This document shows, piece by piece, positions 1-9,119 of a DNA stretch of 64,000 nucleotides. Below the pieces are notes generated by a model. The model was not told where the DNA came from, did no database searches, and saw nothing but the letters and a program-made list of their open reading frames with translations. Numbering within the stretch: the stretch's first letter is position 1; every line of letters begins with the position of its first letter. The stretch is from Actinomycetaceae bacterium (lineage in GTDB: Bacteria > Actinomycetota > Actinomycetes > Actinomycetales > Actinomycetaceae). Location: NCBI GenBank assembly GCA_028724265.1, contig JAQYDG010000004.1:124001-188000 (forward strand), given 5' to 3'. A program made the translations under genes and the position numbers.

Positions 1-958
1 CGTTATTCACCTGATTGGGATAGTCACTCCGGCCAGTACCAACCACACGGGCACCCGCCGCTTTGGCGAGGTCATAATCAATTTCAGGGTCAGGGTTCGC
101 CATAGCAAAAACGATCGGATCACTGCGCATTGACGCCACCATATCCGGTGTCACCTTATTGGGCACGCTGACTCCCACGAAGATGTCCGCACGCGCCATC
201 GCTTCTTCGAAGGAGAGATCTTCCTGGCTCGTATTGGTGATCGCCGCAAGCTGGCGATACAGAGGGTGCGAATACGTCTGACAACGAGCGCGGTTGAGCA
301 CACCCCACACATCAAAGCCATAGATTTCTGCGATCCCCAAGTCGTGGAGCATTCGAATAATAGATGACCCGGCAGCGCCCACGCCGGAGACCACAACGGT
401 GCAGTCCTCCGCTTTTTTCCCGACGAGTTTCAACGAGTTGATGAGAGCTGCTGTGACGACGATCGCTGTCCCGTGTTGATCGTCGTGAAAAACCGGAATA
501 TCGCATTCACGCTTCAGTGTCTGTTCAATGTCGAAACACTCAGGCGCTTTGATGTCCTCCAGGTTGATGCCGCCGAACGTAGGAGCAAGTGCTTTGACGA
601 TCCGAATCACTTCCTGCGGTTCATGAGTATCGAGAACTATCGGTACAGCATTCACTGCGCCAAAACGCTTAAACAGTGCACATTTGCCCTCCATCACAGG
701 CAGGGCTGCGCGCGCGCCGATATCGCCAAGGCCTAACACTGCAGTACCGTTGGACACAACAGCAACGGTATTGCCCTTCCACGTGTAGTCGTACACAGAG
801 CTGGGATTCTCTGCAATTTCGCGGCACGGCTGGGCAACACCAGGAGAATACATCAACGCTAAATCATCTTGTGTGTCCAGCGCTGCTGTGAGTTCCGTTG
901 AGATTTTTCCTTTCAGCTTTTTGTGCAGCTGAAGGGAACGCTCATACACGTCTGCCAT
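1..958 (-). CDS. NAD(P)-dependent malic enzyme, 3' part beyond the window
   Basis: The reading frame starts at ATG 958 behind a GAGGAG ribosome site and stays open to the window edge (319 codons), so the C-terminus is missing. The product begins [20 protein letters not shown]. It contains the malic-enzyme signatures YSPGVAQPC (residues about 37-45), [18 protein letters not shown] (about 75-92) and FHDDQHGTA, followed by the Rossmann part with VVSGVGAAG. The family oxidatively decarboxylates malate to pyruvate in the cytosol, giving NADH or NADPH. The short form without an N-terminal extension is the usual actinobacterial type. It lies downstream of dnaE on the same strand with about 190 bp between, so it probably has its own promoter. 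The cofactor cannot be decided from the part seen. Confidence 0.93.
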   Translation of the reverse strand, partial: MADVYERSLQLHKKLKGKISTELTAALDTQDDLALMYSPGVAQPCREIAENPSSVYDYTWKGNTVAVVSNGTAVLGLGDIGARAALPVMEGKCALFKRFGAVNAVPIVLDTHEPQEVIRIVKALAPTFGGINLEDIKAPECFDIEQTLKRECDIPVFHDDQHGTAIVVTAALINSLKLVGKKAEDCTVVVSGVGAAGSSIIRMLHDLGIAEIYGFDVWGVLNRARCQTYSHPLYRQLAAITNTSQEDLSFEEAMARADIFVGVSVPNKVTPDMVASMRSDPIVFAMANPDPEIDYDLAKAAGARVVGTGRSDYPNQVNN

Positions 959-1150
959 CTTCTACTCCTCTATGCAGCCTTGAGCCTTGATCACCATCAT
1001 AGCGGGGAGCGAGAACACCCCCTGACGCCCGTCCAGGCAGGAGGATGCTTTTCCTGGCCACAGTGAGTCTTGCGAAGATCGGCTTGCTCGTGCCACACAC
1101 GTCACGTACAGCGACCCATTCAGAAAGCAACTGGGTCAGAAGTGAGATGG

Positions 1151-4100
1151 CTAAGCTGCGGGCGCGTGATCAACAGTGAGCGCATACGACCCTAAGAGGA
1201 TCTTGAGATCGGTGAATAACGCGTTCGATGGCGTGACGTAGTAGCTCGGATCAACCTGCAAAATCGTCGTTATTCCAGGACGCCGCACGTGCAAACGCAC
1301 AGGAGCCTGGCCAGGATAAGAGCGCAAAATGTCAGTGAGTTTCTGCATCGTCTCGCGCGTACAGAACCGCTCTGCTAGAACAACATCCACCGGCGAATCT
1401 GGCAACGCATCCAAATTCGGAAAACTCAGCGTCCGTGCGGCCAGCTGCATACCGTTCTCGCGCTGGGATACTCGGCACGAGAGCGAGGCAACAGTATCCG
1501 TTTTCAGTTGAGCAGCCACCTGCTCATAGGTTTTCGGGAACACATTCACGTCTACGCTTCCCGTCAAATCCTCCAAGGTGAGTGTGGCCCAGAGCTTCCC
1601 ATTCTTCTTTGAGACACGTGGCTGAATCGACGTAATCAGACCGCACAGCTGCACCTGCTGTCCATCGGGAATGTTCTCGTCATTCTCCAGCTGAACCACA
1701 CTCACATCAGCGTTGCGCGTCAGAATATGCTCCAGACCTGAAAGTGGATGATCGGATACATATAGCCCGAGCATCTCCTTCTCCAGAGCCAACTTGTGCT
1801 TCTTATCCCATTCGGGGACATCCGGTACTTTGAGCGCAACAGCATCTGCGTCGCTCTGAGCCGCGGCACCGCCAAAGAGGTCAAACTGCCCCATCGCCTC
1901 GTTGCGTTTCACGCCCATCATGGCATCCACAGACTCGTCTGCAATCGCAAGCAGTGCGGAGCGCCGTTCACCTAAGGAATCAAAAGCGCCCGCCTTAATC
2001 ATGGATTCTACAGCCCGCTTGTTGACGCTCAGAGGAACCTTCTTCAAGAAATCAGCGAACGAGGTAAAAGCCCCCTTTTCTTCACGCGCTTTGATGATGT
2101 CGTCAACAATTTGCTCGCCAACATTGCGAATAGCCGAGAGCCCGAAACGAATTTCGTCGCCAACAGGCGAGAATGCGGAGAATGACTCGTTCACATCCGG
2201 AACCAGCACCTTAATCCCCATACGCCTGGCCTCGCCCAAGTAGAGCGCAAGCTTCTTTTTATCATCCTTCTTCGACGTCAACAAACCCGACATAAACTCA
2301 ACGGGATAATTCGCCTTCAAATATGCTGTCCAGTATGCGAGCAGACCATATCCTGCAGTATGCGATTTGTTGAAGGCGTACTTCGCAAACGGCACAAGAA
2401 CGCCCCACAATGTATCGACTGCATCTTGTGAATAGCCATTCTTGAGCATCCCGGCTTCGAAATCCTGATGCTGAGCTTCAAGGACGTCCGCTTTCTTCTT
2501 CCCCATTGCTTTGCGCAACGTATCTGCTTGGGCAAGCGAGAATCCAGCAAGAATCTGGGCAATTTTCATCACCTGCTCCTGATACACGATCAGGCCATAG
2601 GTGGGTGCGAGCACCTCGTTAAGCGGCTCCTCAAGCTCAGGATGAATAGGGGTGATCTCCTGCAATCCATTCTTCCGCAGCGCATAGTTGGTATGCGAAT
2701 TCATGCCCATGGGTCCTGGACGATACAGGGCGATCACAGCAGAAATATCTTCGAAATCGGTGGGCTTCATCTGTTTGAGCAACTGGCGCATGCCGTCGCC
2801 ATCGAGCTGGAAGACGCCCAGAGTTTCCGCATTAGAGAGCAGCTGGAAAGTGGCCTCGTCATCCATCGGAATGGTGTAGATGTCCACCTCGCCCTTACCC
2901 ACGGCTTTGATGGAGTTGATAACGTCATCGATCAGCGTCAGATTCGACAAGCCGAGGAAGTCCATTTTGAGAATCCCAAGCTCTTCACACTGCGGATATT
3001 CGTACTGAGTGATCACTGCACCATCTGCTGGGCGCTTCATAATGGGAATCACATCGGTGAGCGGCACGCTGGACATCAACACTGCGCAAGCATGGACACC
3101 CCATTGGCGTGAAAGCCCCTCGATGCCGGAAGCCATCGAGTAGATCTTCTGATAATCATCAGAGGAATCAACGAGGTCACGAAAATCGGTGGCTTCTGTA
3201 TAACGCTCAGCATCCTTGTTATACACGTCGTGAAGCGGTATATCTTTGCCCATCACTGTTGGGGGAAGGGCTTTTGTGAGTTTTTCGCCCACCTCAAACG
3301 GATATCCCATAATACGTGACGCATCTTTGAGCGCCTGCTTCGTTTTGATCGTACCGAACGTCACAACCTGCGAAATTTTATCTTTCCCGTAGCGCCGTTC
3401 AACGTAGTCAAGAACCTCCAAGCGACGACGATCATCGAAGTCCATATCGATATCGGGCATGGAGACACGCTCGGGATTCAAGAATCGTTCGAAGATCAGA
3501 CCGTGTTTGATCGGATCGAGCTCCGTAATATGCATCGCATAGGCTACCATCGACCCTGCGGCACTCCCGCGCCCTGGTCCCACACGAATACCGGCTTCAC
3601 GTGCCCAGTTCACATAATCTGCCACCACCAGGAAATAGCCCGGAAATCCCATCTGAAGAATCACAGACGTCTCGTAGTCTGCTCGTTGACGCACATCAGC
3701 TGGGATGGAGTCCCCATAGCGTGAATGCAGACCCCTCTCGACTTCCTTCAAAAACCACGAGTCGAGGGTTTCTCCCTCCGGTACGGGAAACTGCGGCATG
3801 TAGTTCCCCTGGTTGTACGTCACGTTGCAGCGCTCGGCAATCATCAAGGTGTTCTCGCACGCTCCAGGCAGATCGCCGAAAAGATCCCACATCTCCTCAG
3901 ACGACCGTAAATAGTAGCCTGTACCGTCAAAATGAAAACGCTTTGGATCCGTCAGCGTCGATCCCGAGTTGATCGTGAGCATTGCGTCTTGGATCTTCGC
4001 GTCGTCAGGATTCGTGTAATGCGAGTCGTTCGTTGCTATCAGCGGAGCGCCAATCTTCTTTGCCACCTCCAGCAGTTCGTTACGAACCCGCCTCTCGATC

Positions 4101-4690
4101 TCGTTATCGTGATCCATTACTTCCACAAAGTAGTTTTCCTTGCCGAACAGATCCTGCATACGCCCAGCAGCAGCGAGCGCCTCGTCATACTGCCCCAGAC
4201 GCAGGCGCGTCTGTACTTCGCCAGACGGGCACCCGGCTGTTCCGATCAAGCCCTCGTGATACTGCTCCAACAGGTCGAGATCCATACGAGGGTACTTGCC
4301 CATTTGGCCTTCCAACGATGCCTGCGAATCCAGGCGCAGAAGATTTTGCAGGCCAGTATTGTTCGTGGCAAGAAGAGTCAAATGCGTATATGTACCACGA
4401 GCAGACACATCGTCCGATCGCTGGTTTTCCGTCCCCCACCGCACGCGGTTCGAGGTAAAACGGCTCGTCCCTGGCGTCAAATAAGCTTCGACACCGATAA
4501 TCGGTTTGATCCCCTGTGCCTTCGCCTCTTTATAGAACTTATAGGTTCCAAACATATATCCGTGATCGGTAATCGCCAGAGCCTTCTGCCCCTGTGCCTT
4601 CGCTCGTGCCACAAGATCCGGAATCTTCGATGCACCATCCAACAGTGAGTATTCGGTATGAGTATGAAGATGCACGAAGTCTTTTGCCAT
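1151..4690 (-). CDS. dnaE: DNA polymerase III alpha subunit
   Basis: Replicative polymerase of 1179 residues, the usual DnaE1 length. The N-terminal PHP domain is visible at HLHTHTEYSLLDG (residues about 6-18). The palm carries GPGRGSAAGS and the catalytic aspartates in PDIDMDFDDRRR (about 408-419). The OB-fold near residues 1010-1060 contains VQLCGLITS. I chose ATG 4690 (MAKDFVHLHTHTEYS), because family members begin just before the PHP HTH motif. A TTG at 4723 would add 11 residues. Neither start has a good Shine-Dalgarno sequence, but TACCAT lies 7 nt upstream of the ATG, so the mRNA may be leaderless. The gene follows the RluA-family gene at the distal end of the division cluster, a common actinobacterial arrangement. 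Confidence 0.96.
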   Translation of the reverse strand: MAKDFVHLHTHTEYSLLDGASKIPDLVARAKAQGQKALAITDHGYMFGTYKFYKEAKAQGIKPIIGVEAYLTPGTSRFTSNRVRWGTENQRSDDVSARGTYTHLTLLATNNTGLQNLLRLDSQASLEGQMGKYPRMDLDLLEQYHEGLIGTAGCPSGEVQTRLRLGQYDEALAAAGRMQDLFGKENYFVEVMDHDNEIERRVRNELLEVAKKIGAPLIATNDSHYTNPDDAKIQDAMLTINSGSTLTDPKRFHFDGTGYYLRSSEEMWDLFGDLPGACENTLMIAERCNVTYNQGNYMPQFPVPEGETLDSWFLKEVERGLHSRYGDSIPADVRQRADYETSVILQMGFPGYFLVVADYVNWAREAGIRVGPGRGSAAGSMVAYAMHITELDPIKHGLIFERFLNPERVSMPDIDMDFDDRRRLEVLDYVERRYGKDKISQVVTFGTIKTKQALKDASRIMGYPFEVGEKLTKALPPTVMGKDIPLHDVYNKDAERYTEATDFRDLVDSSDDYQKIYSMASGIEGLSRQWGVHACAVLMSSVPLTDVIPIMKRPADGAVITQYEYPQCEELGILKMDFLGLSNLTLIDDVINSIKAVGKGEVDIYTIPMDDEATFQLLSNAETLGVFQLDGDGMRQLLKQMKPTDFEDISAVIALYRPGPMGMNSHTNYALRKNGLQEITPIHPELEEPLNEVLAPTYGLIVYQEQVMKIAQILAGFSLAQADTLRKAMGKKKADVLEAQHQDFEAGMLKNGYSQDAVDTLWGVLVPFAKYAFNKSHTAGYGLLAYWTAYLKANYPVEFMSGLLTSKKDDKKKLALYLGEARRMGIKVLVPDVNESFSAFSPVGDEIRFGLSAIRNVGEQIVDDIIKAREEKGAFTSFADFLKKVPLSVNKRAVESMIKAGAFDSLGERRSALLAIADESVDAMMGVKRNEAMGQFDLFGGAAAQSDADAVALKVPDVPEWDKKHKLALEKEMLGLYVSDHPLSGLEHILTRNADVSVVQLENDENIPDGQQVQLCGLITSIQPRVSKKNGKLWATLTLEDLTGSVDVNVFPKTYEQVAAQLKTDTVASLSCRVSQRENGMQLAARTLSFPNLDALPDSPVDVVLAERFCTRETMQKLTDILRSYPGQAPVRLHVRRPGITTILQVDPSYYVTPSNALFTDLKILLGSYALTVDHAPAA

Positions 4691-4697
4691 GGCATCT

Positions 4698-4703
4698 ATG
4701 GTA
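4698..4703 (-). promoter_or_regulatory. Possible -10 box of a leaderless dnaE transcript
   Basis: On the minus strand TACCAT (TANNNT class) ends 7 nt before ATG 4690, and no Shine-Dalgarno sequence lies between. This is the spacing expected if transcription starts at the start codon. No clear -35 box was recognised. Inference from spacing only. Confidence 0.3.
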
Positions 4704-4780
4704 GTGGACAAGCCAGATGCCAAAAAGCGTACGCGTCACATTCCCCGACGCTCACCATTGCGTGAGCAAACCTGGGCAAT

Positions 4781-5710
4781 TCAGGCCACGACGTGAGACC
4801 TCATCTGGCTGAGCGACGACGCCAGATCCTCAGGATAGGGAGCTTCAAACGTCATCCAGACCTGAGTGCGGGGATGATAAAAACTTAGCCGCTGCGCATG
4901 TAGCCACTGCCGATCCAAATGCAAGGCTGCTGCCAGGCGTGGATCAGCACCATACATCGTGTCCCCGACGCACGGATGACCAATAGCAGCCATATGAACG
5001 CGGATCTGGTGCGTGCGTCCCGTCTCAAGCTTGACGCTCAGCAGGGATCCGCCAGCCATCGCTTCCGTGAGCGTGTAATGCGTCACTGCACGTTTTCCAC
5101 CCTTGACGATGCCCATCTTCCACTGATGTGACGGGGCACGGCCAATGGGAGCGTCGATCGTGCCGGAGAGCGGATCTGGATGCCCCTGCACAAGCGCATG
5201 ATAAATCTTCTCAACACGCCGGTAACGGAAAGCATCTTTGAGTGAGGAATACGCGAGGGAGGACTTCGCCACAACCATACATCCGGATGTCCCAACGTCC
5301 AGACGGTGCACGATCCCATGCCGCTCCACCGGACCGAGCTGAGCAACCGGAATGCCCATTGAGACCAAAGCACCCAGCACATCTGGGCCATCGAAGTTCA
5401 ACGATGGGTGTGCAGCGAGGCCAGCAGGTTTGTTCACAACAACAACATCATCGTCATCGTACAGAATAGGAATAGTCGCTTCGGGGGCACGCGGGATAAC
5501 GCGCGGTGGATCCGGGAGGACGGCCTCAATTGTTTGACCGGCCAGAACGCGGTCGGATTTCCGCGCAACTCGCCCATCAACACGCACATCGCCTGCGTCA
5601 ATAGTGCGCGCAGCCACTGCCCTGGACAACCCCGTGAGCGAGGCAAGATATGCATCTAAGCGATCGCCCTCATGGGAATCTGCTACTGGATAACGCCGCC
5701 GCTCACCCAC
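4781..5710 (-). CDS. RluA-family (RluD-type) 23S rRNA pseudouridine synthase
   Basis: Protein of 309 residues that isomerises specific uridines of large-subunit rRNA. An N-terminal S4 RNA-binding domain (about 10-65, DRLDAYLASLTGLSRAVAAR) precedes the catalytic domain. The catalytic motif is HRLDVGTSG with Asp at about 138, followed by GRTHQIRVHM near the C-terminus. The start is GTG 5710 (MGERRRYPV), because AAAGGGGGTG sits about 6 nt upstream; a TTG at 5734 would overlap that ribosome site. It lies between lspA and dnaE. The lspA-RluD pair is widely conserved in Firmicutes and Actinobacteria and is probably cotranscribed here. Family membership is certain, while the exact target uridine is not shown by sequence. 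Confidence 0.93.
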   Translation of the reverse strand: MGERRRYPVADSHEGDRLDAYLASLTGLSRAVAARTIDAGDVRVDGRVARKSDRVLAGQTIEAVLPDPPRVIPRAPEATIPILYDDDDVVVVNKPAGLAAHPSLNFDGPDVLGALVSMGIPVAQLGPVERHGIVHRLDVGTSGCMVVAKSSLAYSSLKDAFRYRRVEKIYHALVQGHPDPLSGTIDAPIGRAPSHQWKMGIVKGGKRAVTHYTLTEAMAGGSLLSVKLETGRTHQIRVHMAAIGHPCVGDTMYGADPRLAAALHLDRQWLHAQRLSFYHPRTQVWMTFEAPYPEDLASSLSQMRSHVVA

Positions 5711-5805
5711 GAAGCACCCCCTTTTCCACCACAATGGCGCTTATGACGCAACCTGGTACCACGTAACTCAGCGCGACGTAGCCTTGCGCGAAAACGCGAT
5801 AACCT

Positions 5806-6324
5806 TCACTCTGCTGTCGCTGCTCGGCGCCCTTCATTCCCTTCGCTGACAGTTTCACTCGCGAAATCGATATGGCAGAAGGAGAGCACCACAACGAGAC
5901 CTATACCAAGGCCAAGCGCAATATCGGCAACATTGCCTGTGAACCAGTTTCCCCATCCAATAAAATCAACTACTTCGCCTCGACCGAATCCTGGGCTCCG
6001 CAGCAAACGGTCAACGAGGTTGCCTGCCGCCCCTCCCCAGATGAGGCCGAGACCGCACGCCCATGCGCGAGAGTCGGTTCGAGTGACGAGAGCTGGAAGA
6101 ACGAGAACAACGACGAGCGCAAGCGCCGTAATCGCGTACGTCGCCGAGGAAGCAAAAGAAAAAGCCGCTCCGGCATTGTGAACAAGCCGGAGCGAGAAAA
6201 AACCACTCCCCCGAACCTCGCCTGACGGTACATGCACCAGAGCAAGGTACTTCGTCAGCTGGTCGGCGGCGAGACAGAAAAGGCCGATAGCTACCGATCC
6301 CCTGAGGTAACTCGGCCTTTTCAT
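5806..6324 (-). CDS. lspA: Lipoprotein signal peptidase (signal peptidase II)
   Basis: Membrane aspartyl protease of 172 residues that removes signal peptides from prolipoproteins after lipidation. Four hydrophobic segments are visible, beginning GSVAIGLFCLAADQLTKYLA. The conserved blocks are HNAGAAFSF, GGAAGNLVDRLL (first catalytic Asp) and VDFIGWG...NVADIALGLG (second catalytic Asp). ATG 6324 lies 11 nt after the divIVA stop, so translation is probably coupled. The C-terminal tail after the last membrane segment (SFCHIDFASETVSEGNEGRR) is short, charged and not conserved in the family. Confidence 0.96.
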   Translation of the reverse strand: MKRPSYLRGSVAIGLFCLAADQLTKYLALVHVPSGEVRGSGFFSLRLVHNAGAAFSFASSATYAITALALVVVLVLPALVTRTDSRAWACGLGLIWGGAAGNLVDRLLRSPGFGRGEVVDFIGWGNWFTGNVADIALGLGIGLVVVLSFCHIDFASETVSEGNEGRRAATAE

Positions 6325-6335
6325 CGGTGATGTTC

Positions 6336-6887
6336 TCAGTTTTGATCTCCCATATGTACCTTGCCGTTCTCCACATTCTGGAGCAGCGACTGCAGATAGC
6401 TCTTCAGGCGGGTGCGATAATCTGATTCGAAATCGCGCAGATCGGAAATCTTATGCTCCACAACGGCCTGCTCCGTCGCGAGCTTATCCAAGGTATTCTT
6501 GGACTGCGCTTCTGCTTGGCTCACAATCTGATCGTGCTTTGTATTCGCTTCCGATACCAGCCGATCACGTTCAGCTTCGCCCTCGGAAACGTACTTATCG
6601 TGAAGCTCCTGTGCCAGGGCGAGGATACCTGCCGCATTTTCGCTTGGGCTTGCCTCAGCTGCCGAAGCCTGAGCAGGTGCTCCAGCGCCATTGTTTAGCT
6701 CTGCCACCTTCGCTTGGGCAACCTTCACCTGGTTTTCAAGATCAGTGTTCTTCTTGGTCAATTCACCGATTGTTGCAGCGACCTGATCGAGGAAATAATC
6801 CACTTCGTCTTGATCGTAACCTTCGGCAGCCGTTGCCGGCTCCTTGAACTGCTGATTGACAACGTCATGTTCCGTCAGCAACTCCAT
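6336..6887 (-). CDS. divIVA: DivIVA / Wag31 polar growth and septum-site protein
   Basis: Coiled-coil scaffold of 183 residues that binds curved membrane at poles and division sites and recruits the elongation machinery. The N-terminal DivIVA domain is clear: VVNQQFKEPATAAEGYDQDEVDYFLDQ has the conserved F and the GYD.DEVD.FLD core (about 10-35). A coiled coil (about 36-65), an Ala/Pro/Ser linker (about 66-85) and a second coiled coil follow. It is shorter than mycobacterial Wag31 because the linker is reduced. ATG 6887 has GAGGTGA 6 nt upstream. The 168 bp before it are AT-rich and contain TTGGCA and TAATCT at a rather wide 19-bp spacing, so a separate promoter is plausible but unproved. Confidence 0.95.
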   Translation of the reverse strand: MELLTEHDVVNQQFKEPATAAEGYDQDEVDYFLDQVAATIGELTKKNTDLENQVKVAQAKVAELNNGAGAPAQASAAEASPSENAAGILALAQELHDKYVSEGEAERDRLVSEANTKHDQIVSQAEAQSKNTLDKLATEQAVVEHKISDLRDFESDYRTRLKSYLQSLLQNVENGKVHMGDQN

Positions 6888-7055
6888 AATTTCACCTCAA
6901 TATAAACGTCCGATATGGCCGGTGCTTCTTTCGCGGCAGCCGTGAAGAAAAACACTCTAAGCACAGATTACCCGAAAATGTTAAAAAAGTGCCAATTGTG
7001 ACGCATGATTAGAGCGAAAACTCCGCGCATCACCCTGCACTGACGTATGACTCGT

Positions 7056-7355
7056 CTACAACGAATACACGATCGCCAACTGGATCAGGTACCGCAAAAA
7101 TTCCACCGCCACAAAAAGAACGATGAAGCCCACATCCAATGCCACATTCCCGATCCTCAACGGCTTGATGTAGCGCCCGAGAAACCTCAGCGGTGGATCT
7201 GTGAGTCCATACACCACATTCGCTATCACAAGCACGATCCCCTGAGGAGTCCAGCTACGCGACACGACACCCACAAGATCTAAGATGACACGTGCGAAAA
7301 GAACTAACACATACAGCTGCAGAAGCCAGAGCAAGATTGAAAACAGAATATACAT
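7056..7355 (-). CDS. YggT-family membrane protein
   Basis: Small membrane protein of 99 residues. Two hydrophobic hairpins are visible: MYILFSILLWLLQLYVLVLF at the start and NVALDVGFIVLFVAVEFLRY near the end. Between them lies the family core with SRSW.PQG and GLTDPPLRFLGRYI (about 46-63), where the conserved TDPPL is intact. The gene sits 9 nt after sepF, with AAAAGGA before ATG 7355, in the standard actinobacterial order ftsZ-sepF-yggT-divIVA. The molecular role of YggT is not settled; genomic association links it to envelope and division genes. Confidence 0.92.
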   Translation of the reverse strand: MYILFSILLWLLQLYVLVLFARVILDLVGVVSRSWTPQGIVLVIANVVYGLTDPPLRFLGRYIKPLRIGNVALDVGFIVLFVAVEFLRYLIQLAIVYSL

Positions 7356-7364
7356 ATGTCCTTT

Positions 7365-7775
7365 TCACAGTGTCCGCGTTGAAGCAGGGGCGTCCAAGGT
7401 CACCGTTGCAGGCGTCATGAGAAACACGTTTTCCGAGATCTGATTTAAATGCCCGCGCAAACCGTAGCAGACACCCGATGCAAAGTCGATAATCCGCTGC
7501 CGCGACTCCGTTTGGGACTCCGAAAGATTCAAAATAACGGGAATATCGTTGCGGAAATCCTTCGCAAAACTCGATGCCTCATCGACGGTCTTCGGCCAGG
7601 ACGTGATGATACGCGCCAAATCCTGTTCAGCTCCAACCGCGTGCATCACACTCGCATCGCCGTCCTCATAGGAGGCTTCCTCGTCCTCGTACGGCACCTC
7701 GTTGACGTAGTCGTCTTCCTGATAATCCTCGTCACCAACGGCTGCCCGGTTGACGAAATTGCGGAACATGCTCAC
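7365..7775 (-). CDS. sepF: Cell division protein SepF
   Basis: Protein of 136 residues that anchors FtsZ to the membrane and bundles filaments in bacteria lacking FtsA. The N-terminal segment MSMFRNFVNRAAVG is the amphipathic membrane-binding helix, followed by an acidic linker (DEDYQEDDYVNEVPYEDEE). The C-terminal globular domain contains RIITSWPKTVDEASSFAKDF and the core RQRIIDFASGVCYGLRG, with the typical end FLMTPATVTL. GTG 7775 fits an AGGAGA site 5 nt upstream better than the internal ATG two codons later. No ftsA is present in the cluster, so SepF is likely the FtsZ tether here. Confidence 0.96.
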   Translation of the reverse strand: MSMFRNFVNRAAVGDEDYQEDDYVNEVPYEDEEASYEDGDASVMHAVGAEQDLARIITSWPKTVDEASSFAKDFRNDIPVILNLSESQTESRQRIIDFASGVCYGLRGHLNQISENVFLMTPATVTLDAPASTRTL

Positions 7776-7818
7776 GATATTCTCCTGATCTTCGTTGGCT
7801 GTATGATCCTCGCCCTAC

Positions 7819-8994
7819 CTATTCATCTTCGTTCAGAAAGGCGGGAATTTCCAGTGGTGCATAGGCATCGTGTACACGCCCGCTGGTGGAGGAGGGTGCA
7901 CTTTCGTTCGCTGGCTCGTCTGGCACGTCAGCTTCCGGCTGGGCGGATTGAGGTTTCACATCCACCCCACTGGCAGACGGCCGCTGAGCGGCATGCCGTG
8001 CAGAGCTGTGTGACTCTCCTGGCTTCTTCGCATTGGCGAGGAGGTGGTCGTCGGACTCGTCAAAACCAGCCGCAATCACCGTCACACGAACCTCGTCACC
8101 CAAGGATTCATCAAGAATAGTACCCAGAATAATATTGGCATTGGGATCCACATTCTCGCGCACCAACTGCGAGGCACGTGCCAGTTCTGGCAACTGAAAA
8201 TCGTAGCCGGCTTGGAACCCGAGCAGCACGCCGTGGGCGCCGTCAATGGATGCCTCAAGCAACGGCGACGAAATGGCGTTCTCGGTTGCGCGCATGGCAC
8301 GGTCTTCACCGGACGCCGAGCCGATGCCCATCAGAGCGGTTCCCGCATCCTTCATAATGGTCTTCACATCCGCAAAATCCACGTTAACAAGGCCTGGGAT
8401 CGTAATGAGATCCGAGATCCCCTTGACGCCAGAACGCAGCACCTCATCTGCCAAATGGAACGCTTCAAGCACAGTCAGGTTATCTTCTGAAATTTCCAGC
8501 AGACGGTCATTCGGAATCACAATCAGGGTATCGACAGCCTGACGCAGCTCCGTAATACCGCTGGCAGCGTTGTTGGCTCGCTGTGTTCCCTCGAAGGAGA
8601 ACGGCCTCGTCACAACCCCAACGGTCAGAGCACCCAATTCACGCGCGGTGCTCGCAACGATAGGCGCAGCGCCAGTGCCTGTGCCACCGCCTTCGCCAGC
8701 AGTGACGAACACCATGTCTGCGCCATCCAGAGCCTCGCGGATATACTCCACATTCTCTTCGGCGGCACGCTGACCCACCGCAGGATCAGCGCCAGCACCC
8801 AGACCGTGGGAGACATCGCGCCCAATATCCAGCTTGGTTTCCGCAGCAGACTTTAACAACGACTGGCCATCAGTATTGATCGCGATAAACTCCACGCCCG
8901 CAAGCTCATCCTGAATCATGCGATCCACGGCATTCACGCCGCCGCCGCCAACACCGATCACTTTGATATTTGCGGCATTATTTGAGGCATCCAT
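7819..8994 (-). CDS. ftsZ: Cell division GTPase FtsZ
   Basis: Tubulin homologue of 391 residues that forms the Z ring. GTP-binding elements are intact: [14 protein letters not shown] (about 13-26), the tubulin signature [10 protein letters not shown] (102-111), and NTDGQSL with the conserved TD pair. The variable linker is Ser/Ala-rich (about 320-375). The conserved tail [11 protein letters not shown] ends the protein and is the predicted SepF-binding peptide. ATG 8994 has GAAAGGAAA upstream. The preceding 125 bp contain a good candidate promoter, so ftsZ is probably transcribed both from the cluster and from its own start. The laccase-type and YggS genes that often separate ftsZ from sepF in actinobacteria are missing. 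Confidence 0.98.
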   Translation of the reverse strand: MDASNNAANIKVIGVGGGGVNAVDRMIQDELAGVEFIAINTDGQSLLKSAAETKLDIGRDVSHGLGAGADPAVGQRAAEENVEYIREALDGADMVFVTAGEGGGTGTGAAPIVASTARELGALTVGVVTRPFSFEGTQRANNAASGITELRQAVDTLIVIPNDRLLEISEDNLTVLEAFHLADEVLRSGVKGISDLITIPGLVNVDFADVKTIMKDAGTALMGIGSASGEDRAMRATENAISSPLLEASIDGAHGVLLGFQAGYDFQLPELARASQLVRENVDPNANIILGTILDESLGDEVRVTVIAAGFDESDDHLLANAKKPGESHSSARHAAQRPSASGVDVKPQSAQPEADVPDEPANESAPSSTSGRVHDAYAPLEIPAFLNEDE

Positions 8995-9055
8995 CGTCGT
9001 TTCCTTTCAAAACCTCAAGTAAGGCTTGACGTTTTTCGTTGTTAACTTCGCGCAT

Positions 9056-9084
9056 AACATAGAGACTTTATTTTAGTATTTCAA
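9056..9084 (-). promoter_or_regulatory. Candidate ftsZ promoter
   Basis: On the minus strand TTGAAA (9084-9079) and TATGTT (9061-9056) are separated by exactly 17 bp in an AT-rich patch between ftsQ and ftsZ. The -10 box ends about 60 nt before the ftsZ ATG. The match to sigma-70-type consensus is 5/6 and 4/6. No experimental support is available. Confidence 0.5.
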
Positions 9085-9119
9085 GCGTGACGCGCCGAAC
9101 CACACTGAGTGTTTCACCT

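Noticed and set aside
1113..1137. GACCCA...TGGGTC inverted repeat after dnaE as terminator
   Set aside because: Only 6 bp with a 13-nt loop and no T-run on the transcribed strand.
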